64,000 nt of DNA from Hormiphora californensis (Eukaryota; Ctenophora; Tentaculata; Cydippida; Pleurobrachiidae), in the NCBI GenBank assembly GCA_020137815.1, contig CM035355.1, forward strand, positions 7,852,271-7,916,270. The letters run 5' to 3'. The notes beneath the pieces were generated by a model. The model was given only the letters and a program-made list of their open reading frames with translations, did not search any database and was not told the DNA's origin. Shown here piece by piece: positions 44,233 through 55,047 of this stretch. Position 1 is the stretch's first letter; each line of letters opens with the position of its first letter. The translations under genes were made by a program, and so were the position numbers.

Positions 44233-45195
44233 ATGAACGATACAAGTGAAATCGACTTGACACCAGCACAATCTATCCCCCTCGCAGTCTACTGTTTCTT
44301 TGTCACCTTCTTTGGTCTGACAGGCAATGGACTCGTCCTGTACTCCTCTCTGCGCTACGATGCGATTAAACTTGATAAAGTCTCACTTGAGTTTGTTAGA
44401 AACCTAGCTCTAGCGGACATTCTCTATACGATATGCACTGTCCTTCCCCAGTTTGTCACTTTCACCGCTCGTCGCTGGGTCCTTGGATCGGTTTACTGTG
44501 CTTTGCAGGGTGAAATTGGATTGGTTCCTGCATCTCTCAACACCCTCACCGTTTTTGCGATCTCAGCTTACCGACTCAAACTGGTCATCTCGCCCTTCCA
44601 CCAGATCTCAGTGCGGTCAGCCCGGATTATCATTGGCTTCATTTGGCTACTTGCACTATCTCCAATAGTGGTGGTGGAGTCTTACAATGAGGGAGCACAT
44701 TTCTATCCCTACATCGCCAGGTGTTTGAATAGAATTTACGAAAATGATGAGGCTCGAGGACTGTTCATGATATTAGTCGGAATTATCGTCTTTATACCTT
44801 TGTTTGGTATTATCGGTATCAATTTCGTGCTTTTGGGGGTGGCTGTCCGGCTCAACAGTCACGGTCCAAGTCGTGGAATCAACTTCAAAGCCCTTCTGGT
44901 TATCCTAGCTCTGTCTGGTCTCTTCATGCTAAGCTGGGGCCCCTACCTTGTCTACACTTTCATCAAGATCAAGACCACCGTGGTCTCTCAGCAATTCTCT
45001 TTGGTCGTGTTCAATTTCCTGCTCCTAAACGTCTTTGGTAATCCATTTCTCTACACAATGACCAATAGAAGATTCAGTCGATATGTCCGCAGTTTGCTCT
45101 GTGTTTTTAACCGGGAAGTCGTTAATGGCAGAGTTCAGGATAAACAAAGTACAAGTAGGACAAGCGCCAATAAAACCACAGAGTCTAACGTATAA
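44233..45195 (+). CDS. rhodopsin-family (class A) GPCR, intronless
   Basis: 320-residue seven-transmembrane receptor in one exon. Class A landmarks are GN in TM1 (LTGNGLVLY, N32), LALADILYT in TM2 (D2.50), a TM3 cysteine (SVYCAL) that can pair with the second-loop cysteine (IARCLNR), LSWGPYLVY in TM6 and NPFLY in TM7 followed by an amphipathic TNRRFSRYVRSLLC. The DRY site is replaced by AYR, which is odd. TM7 lacks the retinal-binding lysine, so it is not an opsin. N2 is a possible glycosylation site (NDT). The NPFLYTMTNRRF end resembles cnidarian orphan receptors. Ligand unknown. The start ATG follows GATATAGCGTT; the next in-frame Met is in TM6, so this start is secure. Confidence 0.9.
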   Translation: MNDTSEIDLTPAQSIPLAVYCFFVTFFGLTGNGLVLYSSLRYDAIKLDKVSLEFVRNLALADILYTICTVLPQFVTFTARRWVLGSVYCALQGEIGLVPASLNTLTVFAISAYRLKLVISPFHQISVRSARIIIGFIWLLALSPIVVVESYNEGAHFYPYIARCLNRIYENDEARGLFMILVGIIVFIPLFGIIGINFVLLGVAVRLNSHGPSRGINFKALLVILALSGLFMLSWGPYLVYTFIKIKTTVVSQQFSLVVFNFLLLNVFGNPFLYTMTNRRFSRYVRSLLCVFNREVVNGRVQDKQSTSRTSANKTTESNV

Positions 45196-45375
45196 AAAGA
45201 ATTGGGAATTCAGGTTAAACCATGATTAATTGTTGTTGTAAACTTTAAAACGTCGGTTTGGAATTCAATCAGACTTATATGCAGGGTATATTGCCCTCTA
45301 CGTCTACCTAAAAAGAATAAGGAGACTACTTTTCAGACTGTTCCGGGGAATGTTTTATATGTAATGGGTCGTCCG

Positions 45376-45484
45376 CAAGAACCAACCGAATCAGGAAATA
45401 CTGGTCCCTGATTGGCTGATAACCAGTAACGTGACCTAAATAACGAGTTCTGATTGGTTGTTTACTGGTGTCGGTCGGTTCATG
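45376..45484. mobile_element. hAT-type MITE between the GPCR and OST-alpha genes
   Basis: Ends CAAGAACCAACCGAATC and GTGTCGGTCGGTTCATG. The only clear copy outside an intron; it lies in the probable 3' UTR of the minus-strand transporter gene. The host sequence AATGGGTCGTCCG occurs just before (45363) and again 11 bp after it (45496). Confidence 0.88.
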
Positions 45485-45508
45485 ATGTACAATGTAATGG
45501 GTCGTCCG

Positions 45509-48458
45509 TTAGGCAATGGTCACCACAACGGATGGAGCGGGAGACTGCGATGTAGCGGTAGCTGTATCAATGAGCCTGAAGCTCTCCAGAGGATCCTCCG
45601 CTGTGTGATAGTTAATATCGGTATTATCAAAGCTCATCTCCGGGTCATTTCGTAGCGGTGTATGGAGGAATTTAGAAGTGGTGGGAGTGGGATGATGATC
45701 AGTACTGCAGAATGCCGTGTTTTCAAGCTTCAGTATCTCCGGAGCGTAATCCTCTCTGTCCGTTATGTCGTTGATGGTGTAGAGTTTACTGGCGAGGATG
45801 GAGAAGAGGAGGCATTCCAGAATGACCAAGAGGGAGTTCCACGTCACCATCCGGTACTGCCCCGTCATCGCCCTGAAAGGGGGATACAGTTAGCAGGGAG
45901 AAATGGTTGTCATGGTAACTAACTGCTACATGGGTCACCATCCGGTACTGCCCCGTCATCGCCCTGAAAGGGGGATACAGTTAGCAGGGAGAAATGGTTG
46001 TCATGGTAACTAACTGCTACATGGGTCACCATCCGGTACTGCCCCGTCATCGCCCTGAAATTGATTGATATCACGTGGTGGTTTGTACCTTGGTTACCAT
46101 GGTTACCATGGCATGGTTTGTACCTTGGTACATAGATTCAAAGGTTTGGTATAAACTGTATTTACCAAAACTTATAGAAATTGCCAGCGCAGTGATCATA
46201 TTAAGGTAGAACTAGGTGGTCGCGGAGCACATTGTGAGAGAGGTTCGCTCGGAGCAACAACTATATTCACCTACCCGTGAGGTTTTATAAACCCAGTAAG
46301 ATAAGAGAATATCACCTACCCGTGAGGTTTTATAAACCCAGTAAGATAAGAGAATATTGATATCTGGGCGTGGGAAAGGACGAAGGTAGCTTTCAGGACC
46401 AGGAACTTGGCCACGATCCGCTTGTTGTTGGTCAGGTTCCTCCAAATGTTGAAGAGAACACCAATACCGTACACAGAAAGCATACAGGATAGAGCTTTTA
46501 TCACTGCAGGAAATACGTGAGTTAGCTGAGTGAACACAGACAGCATACAGGATAGAGCTTTTATCACTGCAGGAAATACGTGAGTGAGCTGAGTGAACAT
46601 TGAAGGAAATATTATATATATTGAGGTCTTTTAAGAGAATTATATTCTTTTTCGTTATGTTTTTCTTCTGTATCAGTATAGTTTTATTCTGAACAATGAG
46701 TTCAGAGTAAGAATAGTTTTACCTGTAACTGTAGTGGTGATGGAAGTTTTCAGCTCAGTGGGTGATCCAGGAACAGTAAACAGACCAGTATCTCCCGCTA
46801 TAAAGATATTGATCTCGATAAGGCTGAATAATATCTGGAGTACCGGCAGCTGCATAATATAGATCTCATTCAGCCTGATAAAGAGGTTTGAGTTTAAATT
46901 TGTTGCAGCTTGTTCAGACTCTAGCATACATGGCCAAGTGGTTTATTTGAAAGCGACACAATTACTGAAATATCTAACCCTTTGAGGCCCATAGTGATTG
47001 GCTGAACGAAATTTTCTAATTTTTCCCAGATATACCCAGCATGATATTCTAAGATTAGGGGAAAAATAGTTTTTCAAATCGGTACATCTAACGGATTTGC
47101 AGCAGCAACTTATCACTGTTTTATTTTCGAAATAACAAGTTTCAATATACAGTCGGACCCCGATTTATGGACACCCTCGGGGAAAAGGCTCTTGTCCACT
47201 AAATCGGGGTGTCCAGTGTCCACTAAATCGGGGTCAAATAAGGTTAATTTCCTATATCAGGGAAAAAAATCCTGTCCCTAAATCGGGGGCCCCTAAATGA
47301 GGGTCACAGTATACCTTACAAATCCCTTTGTCAGTTTGACGTTGAATGGACGAAGGCAGCACAGGGGAGGGCTTCCCAGACACACTTTGGTATTTTCAAA
47401 CAGAGGAAACACCTTACTGTAGCCACCTGCAGGAAAAGTAGTTATATTAAGGCTTTAACTGATGATTTTTGGAACAATTTAGTTTCATGTTATGTTGCTA
47501 TATGTCGATTATATTATTTTTTTAGTACATACCTGCATAATTCCAGATAAGTTGGTAAAAGATGATGAACACAAATGACTCGAAAATTGTTGCCAGAAAT
47601 TCATAAATCTGGGCTCCTCGTGGGTTAACAATAACTGAAAAAAAGAAGAAGCCTCAAATCTAATTCTGACGCAAAAAAGGGATCAACTACAGCTGATACA
47701 CTCAACTACAGCTCTAAAAAAGGGATCCGAGAAAAAAAGGGTCCGACGCGGACGCAAAAAAAGTAGATAGATACTGAAAAAGATGATCTGGTACACTCAA
47801 CTACAGCTGGTACTCTCAACTACAGCTGATACACTCAACTACAGCTGATACACTCAACTACAGCTGATACACTCAACTACAGCTGATACACTCAACTACA
47901 GCTGATATACTCTCAACTACAGCTGCTGCCAACTCAGGTGTACATACTTGAAAGAGAGATGAAAGCGAAGATGAAGTAGTAGTGAAGGACGATCCTAGTT
48001 AGCCGGACCAGGTTAGCATGAGTCCACCTCACTTCATTGAACCGGATAGAGGTCCGATATGTTAGAACACCGATAACGCCAACGCAGACAAATCCTGTGG
48101 GAAACCAATTAACTAATAGTTAAACTATTGAAAATGGCAAATGCCAGATGAAGTAGCTGCAGATCATCTTAAAAGGGGTGGAGAAGGGGTACTCAACAAG
48201 GATCATGATGATAGTCTTGTGGAACAAAATTAGCTGAATAAGAAAGCCTGAAAGCACTAAGGGAAGCAATTCAATTGGTTACGTCAAATAAATGTTTCAC
48301 TACCACTACCAGATAAGGAAGCGTACAGATTCAAACTAACCGATAGTAACAAGGTATATCCATTCATCCGGGGGACAGACAATTACTGAGTAGAAGGAAG
48401 GTCCAAATCCTCGGGTATCGGGTTCAGGACACGGTTCAAGAGCATCCGTATCGGTCAT
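45509..48458 (-). CDS. OST-alpha/TMEM184-family (Solute_trans_a) membrane protein A, 7 exons
   Basis: Predicted 392 residues with about seven membrane segments. Exons: 48341-48458, 47948-48094, 47533-47634, 47315-47426, 46723-46874, 46320-46503, 45509-45872 (phases 1, 1, 1, 2, 1, 2). Organic solute transporter alpha and TMEM184 proteins share this fold. Family-like blocks are SFYSVIVCPPDEWIYL, PPLCCLRPFNVKLTKGF (the CC-rich loop), GIGVLFNIWRNL and TWNSLLVILECLLFSIL. The C-terminal tail is long, polar and likely cytoplasmic. A paralogue with the same exon plan lies next to it. The acceptors of exons 6 and 7 and the donor of exon 6 are tandemly duplicated. Using the upstream acceptor of exon 6 would add 21 residues in frame. 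Substrate unknown. Confidence 0.8.
45840..46063 (-). repeat. triplicated acceptor of transporter A exon 7
   Basis: A 92 bp unit, including the acceptor (TTTCAG|GGCGATGACG) and about 32 bp of exon start, occurs at about 45840, 45932 and 46024. Exon 7 uses the copy nearest its body; the two others are intronic decoys. Confidence 0.88.
47150..47309. mobile_element. pogo-type MITE at the donor of transporter A exon 4
   Basis: Left end CAGTCGGACCCCGATTTA, right end diverged (TTTAGGG...ATGAGGGTCACAG-TA). The terminal TA is within GTATAC, the exon 4 donor (AAG|GTATAC, 47315/47314). Confidence 0.8.
47800..47932. repeat. 19 bp tandem repeat in transporter A intron 2
   Basis: About seven units of ACTCAACTACAGCTGATAC, ending 15 bp from the exon 2 donor. 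An earlier degenerate pair lies at about 47684-47714. Confidence 0.88.
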
Positions 48459-48794
48459 GATTACAATTACTGCAACGTACCAAATACTAAATAAGAACTG
48501 GTCCAAAAACTAAGACGAAGAAGAGCGAGTTTATTACTGATTAATGGGTTAGGTGAAATAATCAAAACAGACGTTTGTACACTTAGAAGCAGAGCTAGCA
48601 CGAAATATAATCAGCTCTCTATGTAGAAATAGCAATATAACAGCTGGGAGTTGTGGGAGGGCGGTTCAAATTTCCCCCGCTCTCTTCGTAACAGCAAAGG
48701 CGGGGAGCTTTCTCTCGTGTGAGTTCATTTAAAAGGTGTATCGACAATATCCTCTTTCTCATTTAATCGGTTGTATCTGTAACGACCTTTCTTT

Positions 48795-48892
<98 letters not shown>

Positions 48893-49260
48893 TCCCTTTC
48901 TTTCTCTCTTTCTCTCTCGCTATGTCTATACCTCCATTCTTCATATCAATGAAGAATCGTGTTTCAAGAACGAGGAACAAAAACGGCGTTACAATTTGGG
49001 AGAGAATAGGTAACTGCTATCGTTAATTTATATCGACTCTTTCTTTACACACAGCTACTCATTCAATCTCACAACCCGGCACCGTCATTCAATCTCCTCA
49101 CTCTGCCTATTCTTTACCACAATTTCATGATATTTCTCAACACACTGATAACGCACACACACAATATAACTTTATGCACTAGTGACATCGGGCTTAAAAC
49201 CTAGTCTATCGTTATATGGTTAAATGCTAAACGGCTTCTTACCTTCTGAGTTACCAGGCT
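48459..49260. other. 5' flank of transporter A, (CT)n microsatellite
   Basis: (CT)n of about 45 units at 48797-48891 then CCTTCCCTTTCTTTC. No gene recognised. Probably promoter-proximal to transporter A. Confidence 0.5.
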
Positions 49261-49323
49261 GTATGGCGGCGCCATACCCCATTTGATTCTCAGTGCGCTC
49301 AGATGGGGTCGCGGCGCCAGATA
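49261..49323. repeat. GC-rich mini-foldback repeat
   Basis: TATGGCGGCGCCATACCCC ... CAGTGCGCTCAGATGGGG then TCGCGGCGCCAGATA. Same family as 25352-25630. The remaining 49324-49825 holds only a GTCAGAGC family copy (49726-49798). Confidence 0.75.
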
Positions 49324-49725
49324 GTCACCAGGTGACCCTGTCCCCTAAATATTTGAGGACTCAGGTGCCAAACTATCAATATTCTTTTCAGTTTTCACAC
49401 AAATTGAAACAACATCGATTTAGAAATGTGAATTGAAAATTGTACAACATATTTCCCTTCCACCCCATCACAATGTCCTCTAAATGTTGGGGTTGGTGAT
49501 GACAAGACTTGGTTTTCCAAGATCAACCTCCTCCATTCCGTCCCCCTCCAATCCGTCCTCCTTCGTTCGATAGGCAACACGGTCAATTGCTGATTATTGG
49601 GATGGAATATATGTGTGATCAAGATAGTTGTAAACTGACTTGCTAAACATAATAACATTTTGAGATTCTTAAACGCTTCCACACGGCACACTGCCAACAC
49701 CCTCCATGCCAACACCCATGCCATG

Positions 49726-49798
49726 GTTGGTTCTATCAGAGCATTGGCCTGACCCTATTCTCATTTCGCGTGTGAGAACTGTGGTCAGAGCCGGACAG
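49726..49798. repeat. CTGTCAGAGCATTGGCCTGAC family repeat, right end cut short
   Basis: TATCAGAGCATTGGCCTGAC then CTCATTTCGCGTGTGAGAAC and GGTCAGAGCCGGACAG. Confidence 0.75.
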
Positions 49799-49827
49799 TG
49801 TTGGTATTGGAGGGTGCTGGTATGAAA

Positions 49828-49936
49828 CAGGAACCGACCGAATCAGGAAATACTGGCCTCTGATTGGCTGATAACCAGTCACGTGACCTAAATAACCAGC
49901 TCTGATTGGTTGTTTACTTGTTTCGGTCGGTTCCTG
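49828..49936. mobile_element. hAT-type MITE at the 3' end of transporter B
   Basis: Full-length copy with ends CAGGAACCGACCGAA and TTCGGTCGGTTCCTG, flanked by GTATGAAA and GTAAGAAA (8 bp, one mismatch). On the minus strand it provides the last residues and stop of transporter B. Confidence 0.9.
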
Positions 49937-52028
49937 GTAAGAAAGGAGGGGTTATTCTTACAATTGTGTTGGCTGTCGTAATCCGATTTCTTGTATAGGA
50001 AAGAGTCAAGAATGGCAAAAATCAGACATTCCACGGTCACCAGAAACGCAGACCACATCGCCGCTCTGTCTTTACCCGAGTAATAGCTGAATTGAAAGCA
50101 GACATGTCAAAAAATACGAGTTGGAAGACCAAAGATATTTAATTAGAGTGGCGTTGGGTAAAAGCAAAGGGGACAGTGAGTTAGTATTACTGGTTTTAGC
50201 TGATGAATCAAAACTATTTCTTACCCAGATTGATCAATTTTGTCACCCAGCGCCCCAAAGATGGCAGTTTGAACTTTTGCCAAGATGATGACTGCTTTGA
50301 ACACTCCAAACTTGGCCTTCAGCGATCGCCCGTACACGAACTGAGCCCAGCAGGCATACAGCATTCCGATGCCGTAAATAGACATCATGGCGGAAAGCGT
50401 CAGGATAACTGAAAGTAAAAACTTTGAAAACTTTCTAAAATATGCGATATGAAAACCAAATGAATTTTAACATCAAATGATTACTTAGAATTGTTACTGT
50501 TTCTTCTATTGTTTCAGTACTTACTGTTTGTAAGAGTAGTTGCCCAATGTTCAAAGAGAGTGCTTGATAGTCCAGCAGAGATAAGGGTAATGTTAATCAT
50601 TCCTATGAATATCTGCACGAAGGGGAGCTGAAGTAACAAACCCTCCATAAGCCTGGAATTAGGGAGTTCAGTTAGATATATTTCTATAGAGGCTCAATAT
50701 AGATGTGACTGGGTCTTGACTAGTCAATCATACAACTCTTGATAGCTGTCAGGCCACGGTTCTTGTCTGTCAGAGCATTGGCCTAACCCTTTTCTCATTT
50801 CTCTCGGAGCTCACGAGAACAGTGGTCAGAGCCTGACAGGCCCTTTTCATTTAAAAGAAATAAAAATAGGTTAGGCCATGTTGAGTAAGGCTTGTTCAGT
50901 AAAGCTTGATAATTTTTTAACAAAAAAACCTTTGGGAATGGATATACCACCATAATGCTCTGACAGCTTGATAGCTAAAGCATAAGTCCCTTACTTTAGA
51001 AAGTTTTCGTTGATTTTTACATTGGGCAGGAATCGAAGACAGCAGCATGGTGGCTGTCCCAAATTTATCTCCAGCCCCATTAGTTTCTTTATCGTCGTTT
51101 CAATGCCTCCTGTGTGTACCGGTAAATAAGGTAAGTGCTGTTAGTACTGTTAGTGAGTACTAATTTAGTACAATCATGAAATGATGTACAGAATGTCTAT
51201 AATGTCATGTTGAGTTAAAACTCGTTTCTATTTGGTGCATTCTGATTCATTTTACCAGGATAGGGACAAGATAGAAACTACATATAGATATTACATAGAG
51301 ACTACTAAAGTTTAGAGACTACAGCTAGCGACTATATATCACCTGTGTATGACCAGATTAAATGGTAGAAGTTAACCATAACAATCGCCTCAAAAATATC
51401 CCCTATGTATTCGTAGTAGATTGCTCCCTTAGCATTTAGAATTACTGAAATATAGAAATTAGTAGATGTATAGTGTTTAGCCGTTACCGATATATCAGGG
51501 ATTGGGGTATCTTATCATTTATTGAGAGACCTACTTAGGACGCTTGTGTGCACCCCCGCATCACCCCCTGGAGCCAGCCCTGTGAAAGACCTACTTAGGA
51601 CGCTTGTCAGGGAGTAGATGGACTTGTAGAAGATGAGTCGTCTCGACATGGCATATATGAAGTGTTTCTTCCATCGGTACTGGTTGAATCTCTGGGCATT
51701 TAGAAAGCAGACTACAGAAGTTGCGAACCACAGCGCAATCCCTGCAACAAATACAGTGTTAAAATACAGTGTTAAATACAGTGTTAAACTTGATGAAACA
51801 TCATGAATATTGTCAATGAAGTAATAAAAGTCATTGACATGAAAGTAGATACTAATTGAATCATAAAGAATAAAATAAAAGAATCATAAAACCTATAATG
51901 AGAGCCACAGACTTTATGACAGGTTGCAACACCGTTCTGTCGTGCGGCAGAGTTTGGTACGTTATACCCTAGAGCCACACACAAACAACACACCTATTAT
52001 AAGAAGAAGTGGCAACCAAACCGTTCTG

Positions 52029-52116
<88 letters not shown>

Positions 52117-52245
52117 CAAACCTATGAGGAGAAGTGGCAACCACTCGGAAGGAGGGCACTCGGCTGTCTGAAGAAAACTCGGTCCAAGGTAGGTTTCATT
52201 GTTGGCCCAGTAATCAAGAACATCAATTGAGTTCGAACATTCCAT
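49888..52245 (-). CDS. OST-alpha/TMEM184-family membrane protein B, 7 exons, MITE-derived end
   Basis: Predicted 332 residues. Exons: 52122-52245, 51595-51741, 51343-51444, 50995-51109, 50525-50652, 50225-50408, 49888-50086. Phases equal those of gene A, and exons 2, 3 and 6 have identical lengths (147, 102, 184), so the two are tandem paralogues. Matching blocks are LGPSFLQTAECPPSEWLPLL, QPPCCCLRFLPNVKINENFL, SIYGIGMLYACWAQF and AFLVTVECLIFAILDSFLY. The open frame runs from exon 7 into a hAT MITE, which encodes the final 16 residues or so ([16 protein letters not shown]) and the TAG. The long tail of gene A is missing. Intron 1 starts with a (CA)n array and repeats part of exon 1 with its donor. 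Substrate unknown. Confidence 0.78.
50767..50840. repeat. CTGTCAGAGCATTGGCCTGAC family repeat
   Basis: CTGTCAGAGCATTGGCCTAA ... GAGCTCACGAGAACAGTGG then TCAGAGCCTGACAGG. In transporter B intron 4. Confidence 0.8.
52030..52114. repeat. (CA)n microsatellite at transporter B exon 1 donor
   Basis: About 40 CA units, interrupted by CAAACA. In gene sense it is (GT)n starting 8 bp after the donor ATAG|GTTTGTTGTG. Beyond it lies a second copy of the exon end (CCTATTATAAGAAGAAGTGG at about 51992). Confidence 0.92.
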
Positions 52246-53420
52246 TGTGAACTCAGACAACAAATAGACTTACTTCATGATAAAACTAGAAAACACAGGT
52301 TATACACTCAACACTCCATTGAACATTCCATTGTGAACACAGACAATTATTCGGGTAACCAGTTAAGCACTCTCGGCGGCAGGCGTCTTCTGCGTGTACA
52401 CAGACAACAAATAGATTTACTTCATAAAGTAAAACTATTTGTGAAGCTTCATGTTAAAACTAAAAAACACAGGTTATATAACACTCAATACTCATGATGT
52501 GTGCTTGAGGTACAAGCTACATGCACACTACACACTATACACACAGAACGTTGTATAATAGACCGCAAGTGTTTTAAATTCACCTATGCCAAGCGTTTGG
52601 TGTGGTCAACATGTACACATTACTTGCCTAGCTAAACATAACAACACATTACCCCTAAACAGCAATACAATATTTTGCAAGGAAGATTTTTCAAAGAGCC
52701 CTTCATTCGGTGTAAATGAAATTGCACTGTTTAAATAAACAAACACAGAGACTGAGAAAGAGAGGAAGAAATGGCCGAATAAAGGATCCTAAAAGAGAAT
52801 AATGTTAAATTCAATAACGCAGGCTATAGACAAAAGCAAATGCGTTTTTTAATCGTATTGTGTTACACATAACTATGTACCGGCCATAACAGGTGTAAGA
52901 CGGCAAGTGTTTGAAATTCATTTATGCGTGTTTAAAGTTCGTCTATGCCAAGTCTTTGGTGTGGTCAATTTGTAGACGTTCCCACTAAACAACACTATAC
53001 TTGTTCAAGGGCTGTGTACAATAATAGTAATTTTGCAAGGAAGATTTTTCAAAGAGCCCGTCGTTCGATGTAAACGAAGTTGCACTGTTTAAATAAACAA
53101 TTACAGAGACTGAGGAAGAGAGGAAGAAAAGTAAAATGGGAACAAAAGATAATAATGTTCAAAAACACAGGTGATGGACAAAAGCTGCGTGTCTAAAGAT
53201 AAATCTACAGTGCTAATGTTATGTACACAAGACACAAAAAACAAACACACACACACAAAAGATACATACAACAAGAATAAATGCATTATGTTTCATAATG
53301 CTATGTTTCCCCGCCAACTTTTCATTTCTAACACGAAGGCGGAACAGACATTTCGGATCATTTATAAATCAAGCAAACAGTATAGAACAAATCCTTGTGT
53401 TTTAGTAGCACTAAATTGAG
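52246..53420. repeat. non-coding region with two large direct duplications
   Basis: 52515-52770 and about 52890-53130 are diverged copies (TATGCCAAGCGTTTGGTGTG, GCAAGGAAGATTTTTCAAAG, TTGCACTGTTTAAATAAAC, GAGACTGAGAAAGAGAGG). The segment 52246-52320 also recurs at 52397-52490 (AGACAACAAATAGACTTAC). It is the 5' flank of transporter B. No gene. Confidence 0.75.
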
Positions 53421-54560
53421 CGCCACATTACGGAATTGTGCGGCACACAATTCCTGAAAACGTGTCAATGAAGTGGTTTATGAAGGAGCAGGTTGTTGTT
53501 GTGTGCGCGGCTCTAGTTGCTACATGTTGCCCCTCGCAACCTGAAACGGGACAAGAGAGCTGACTTGCTACACATAGTCACTATATCCGTTTAGATTTCT
53601 AAACCCCTATGCCTTTTTGCAAAAGGCATCCGGGTGAAGGCCTTCGGCCTTCACCCGGGCGGGGAAAAAATAAACACACACAAGAGGCTGGCACACAACT
53701 TGAAGACACTGAATTATAGGAAGAAGCTTCTCTCGTGAGGGGCTTACTACCGGACCCTATTATACTACTGCATACCGGACCCTATATACTACTACTGCAT
53801 GTCTAGTTTCTATATCAAATATCAATAGTATTTAAGGGTGCAGTACTTAAAATTATAAATGTCTAGTGAACTAGTCATTCACACTACTAATCATGGTTAT
53901 TCTTTCTAGCTGTTTACAGGTAGGTATGCAGTGGATACATATGAGGTGGAATCAACTTACTGATAGCTGGCCGTCTTGTTGGAATTATGTCCTCTCCGTC
54001 CTCCCATCAGTGATATCACGATACACCCGCTGCTGAAAGGGAACATTGGTATTTGAGTTTTAAGCAAAGGCTTTTTATCGCCGCCAACGCCCAACGCCCA
54101 TCTGGTAATGTCTGGCGCCGCGACCCCATCTGAGCGCACTGTCAAATTGGGGTATGCAGGTTCTGTCATACAGATCCCCTAGCCTCACACTTCAGTGAAA
54201 CGGTGCAATTCTTCAAACTAACCAAGATAATAATTTCCAGACTTCCGGCCCTGTAAGTTTGAATCGGATCTTTGCCAGACAGTTCGGTTTGTTTCATATA
54301 ACTTGTTTCGGATACCCTCTACTCCACAGGGCAAAGAGTAGAACTGCAATATGTTAAACGATTCCAACGATTCATTAATTTTACAAGTCATTTATAGCTT
54401 GTGAATGATAATGGAAAATTTTCTCCATCCATGCCCAAGTGAATGCCAAAGCTCGTAGCCATTCGTAGCCAGCGAAATCTTTCGTCTTAATGCCTAGGTA
54501 GAACATTTTAGTTTTAAGTGCTAAAATTTAATGCTATTTTATGAAGAAGATGTCCCACAA
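53421..54560. other. non-coding; strong short hairpin and one mini-foldback
   Basis: 53630-53658 is a perfect 13 bp stem with a TTC loop (CCGGGTGAAGGCC/GGCCTTCACCCGG). 54109-54160 is a GC-rich mini-foldback copy (TCTGGCGCCGCGACCCC). No coding signal recognised. Confidence 0.55.
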
Positions 54561-54929
54561 AATATTAACCAGAGTTTGATGCTGGGCGGTGGGACACCAG
54601 GATAGTCACTGTGAACAAAATTGCATAAATTCTTATTCTTCTCAGAAAAAGAGAGCATATTTCTCGCATACACACAGTACCATGATCGTCCCCCATGGGG
54701 CCCCCAGTAGCAGTATGCAGCTTGTCAGGATCATCCCTTCCCAATTTGATTAGCTTTTTCCCTAAACAGATTAATTGCTCAAGCAAGGAGCCCTCGAAGA
54801 GACAGCTTAATAGAGGGGGTAGGGTGGGAGATGACGGGGACATGAGCTGAAAATGACCCTAATGATACTGGCCCTGAGAGAAGGACGGGTCTGAGGTTGT
54901 TTGGTACTGGCGAGAGGGGAGAGAGAGGG

Positions 54930-55014
<85 letters not shown>

Positions 55015-55016
55015 AG

Positions 55017-55047
<31 letters not shown>

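Noticed and set aside
44233-45195. Opsin identity for the GPCR
   Set aside because: The TM7 retinal-binding lysine is missing; general class A features only.
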